Shown: piece after piece, positions 63,265 through 64,000 of the stretch | Layout: every line of letters starts with the position of its first letter | How positions within the stretch are numbered: position 1 is the stretch's first letter | Source: UTCFX2 sp963788145 | Lineage (GTDB): Bacteria; Chloroflexota; Anaerolineae; Anaerolineales; UBA4823 | DNA: 64,000 nucleotides | Reading direction: 5' to 3' | Assembly: GCA_963788145.1 (NCBI GenBank) | Contig: CAWBFQ010000007.1 | Span: forward strand, 992,001 to 1,056,000 | Made by a program: the position numbers and the translations under genes | Notes under the pieces: generated by a model | Told to the model about the DNA's origin: nothing | What the model saw: the letters and a program-made list of their open reading frames with translations, nothing else | Database searches by the model: none

Positions 63265-64000
63265 ATGAAATTAACCGTCATCATTGTTAATTACAATCTT
63301 AAAAAAGATACCGCTGAATGTATTCAATCAATCCTTGATGCCGGCGCACACCTTTCGCAATTAATCGCTGTTGACAATGGCTCATCCGATGACTCGGCTC
63401 AATATCTCCGTTCAACGTTTGGAAACGCGCTGAATATTATCCGAACGGAAGATGTCCGAGGATATGCGCACGGTCTGAACCTCGGCGTTCGTTTGGCTTA
63501 CAGTTTTGACTCTGATTGGTTGTTGTTAATGAGTAATGATACGTTTGTTGACCAGGAGTTTCTAAAAGAGATGGAGGTCGCTACGCATCATTTTCCCAAG
63601 GTCAGTATATTTGGCCCAATGATCCTTTTCGCCAGCTTGCCAAATCGAATCTGGTTTTTGGGGCAATACCTGGCGCCTGGTACAATGCTGACCTATGATC
63701 CTTATCGAATGAAACCCGCCGACCAATCATATCCAGATATCCTGAATGTAGATTTCTTGAATGGATGTTGTTTTTTAGTGCATCGCAGTGTTATCGATAA
63801 AATTGGGCTTCTCGATGCATCTCTGTTCATGTATGCTGAGGAAGTGGATTTTTTCTGGCGTGCTAAAAAAGCTGGTTTTAAAATGGCAGCTGTACCCAAA
63901 GCGCGGATGTGGCATAAAGTATCAGCGATCATGAGTCAGGATAAACCGGTCTCTCGCTTTCTAAGGATTCGGAACCAGATTTGGGTCTATCGCCGTTATG
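63265..64000 (+). CDS. GT2 glycosyltransferase (rhamnosyltransferase-like), partial
   Basis: The first ~245 residues of a family 2 (GT-A) glycosyltransferase that runs off the right edge. It starts with MKLTVIIVNYNLKKDTAEC, has QLIAVDNGSSDDSAQYL (nucleotide-sugar Asp), LLLMSNDTFVDQEFLKE (DxD-like metal site) and EEVDFFWRAKKAGFKMA near 190-210 (the ED-x-D-type catalytic segment). The pattern matches rhamnosyl- or other surface polysaccharide transferases. With the GT4 gene it marks the beginning of a second glycan locus on the right side of the IS1 element. No ribosome-binding site of note precedes the ATG. Confidence 0.88.
   Translation, partial: MKLTVIIVNYNLKKDTAECIQSILDAGAHLSQLIAVDNGSSDDSAQYLRSTFGNALNIIRTEDVRGYAHGLNLGVRLAYSFDSDWLLLMSNDTFVDQEFLKEMEVATHHFPKVSIFGPMILFASLPNRIWFLGQYLAPGTMLTYDPYRMKPADQSYPDILNVDFLNGCCFLVHRSVIDKIGLLDASLFMYAEEVDFFWRAKKAGFKMAAVPKARMWHKVSAIMSQDKPVSRFLRIRNQIWVYRRY

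Overview
The window looks like chromosomal DNA of a Chloroflexota bacterium, most likely class Anaerolineae. This is inferred from gene content: two proteins with the YYY membrane domain (DUF2298, known mainly from Chloroflexota and archaea), Agl23/PMT-like membrane glycosyltransferases, and many short lipoproteins and anchored proteins with Thr/Pro-rich linkers. Base composition is roughly balanced, except for a clearly AT-richer stretch at about 55.9-60.8 kb.

Layout. 0-2.4 kb: a sensor kinase with an N-terminal receiver domain, running off the left edge, and a DUF4013 membrane protein. 2.7-9.0 kb: a small membrane protein, a thioesterase, a homocysteine methyltransferase, and three phosphosugar mutases (pgm, deoB, glmM). 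9.0-42.7 kb: an almost unbroken minus-strand run. It holds a double-hotdog thioesterase, an SRAP protein, an LCP-family cell-wall ligase, an anchored helical-repeat protein, OsmC, rpoC with a good promoter and a leader hairpin, a large sensor kinase, two PlsC acyltransferases, cmk, four very large membrane glycosyltransferase/YYY genes, a GT4-methyltransferase fusion, a flippase-like protein, lepA and a metalloenzyme. The 22-39 kb part reads as a surface glycan or glycolipid assembly locus. 43-54.9 kb: a secreted two-module protein, an intact ISAs1-type element, an EF-G paralogue, a four-gene minus-strand block (PAP2, MFS, hydrolase, M24 peptidase), a Lon N-domain protein and an acyl-CoA synthetase with a strong promoter and a possible operator.

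55.0-61.0 kb is the most unusual part. A tRNA-Glu(CTC) gene is followed by two tandem gene cassettes. Each cassette starts with the tRNA-type 3' end, a terminator hairpin and a promoter whose -35/-10 spacer contains a run of 10 or 9 C. Each then encodes a lipoprotein and a secreted cysteine hydrolase (Amidase_6 type in the first, NlpC/P60-like with a beta-propeller in the second). A third degenerate tRNA end plus terminator closes the array. I read this as repeated duplication or integration at a tRNA 3' end, with promoters that may be phase-variable. The function is unknown.

61.0-64.0 kb: a GT4 glycosyltransferase, an intact IS1-family element with an A7 programmed-frameshift site, and the start of a GT2 glycosyltransferase.

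Seven single-base frameshifts interrupt six otherwise well-conserved genes, including the essential rpoC. Base-calling or assembly error is the simplest explanation for most of them, so these genes are annotated as single full-length loci.
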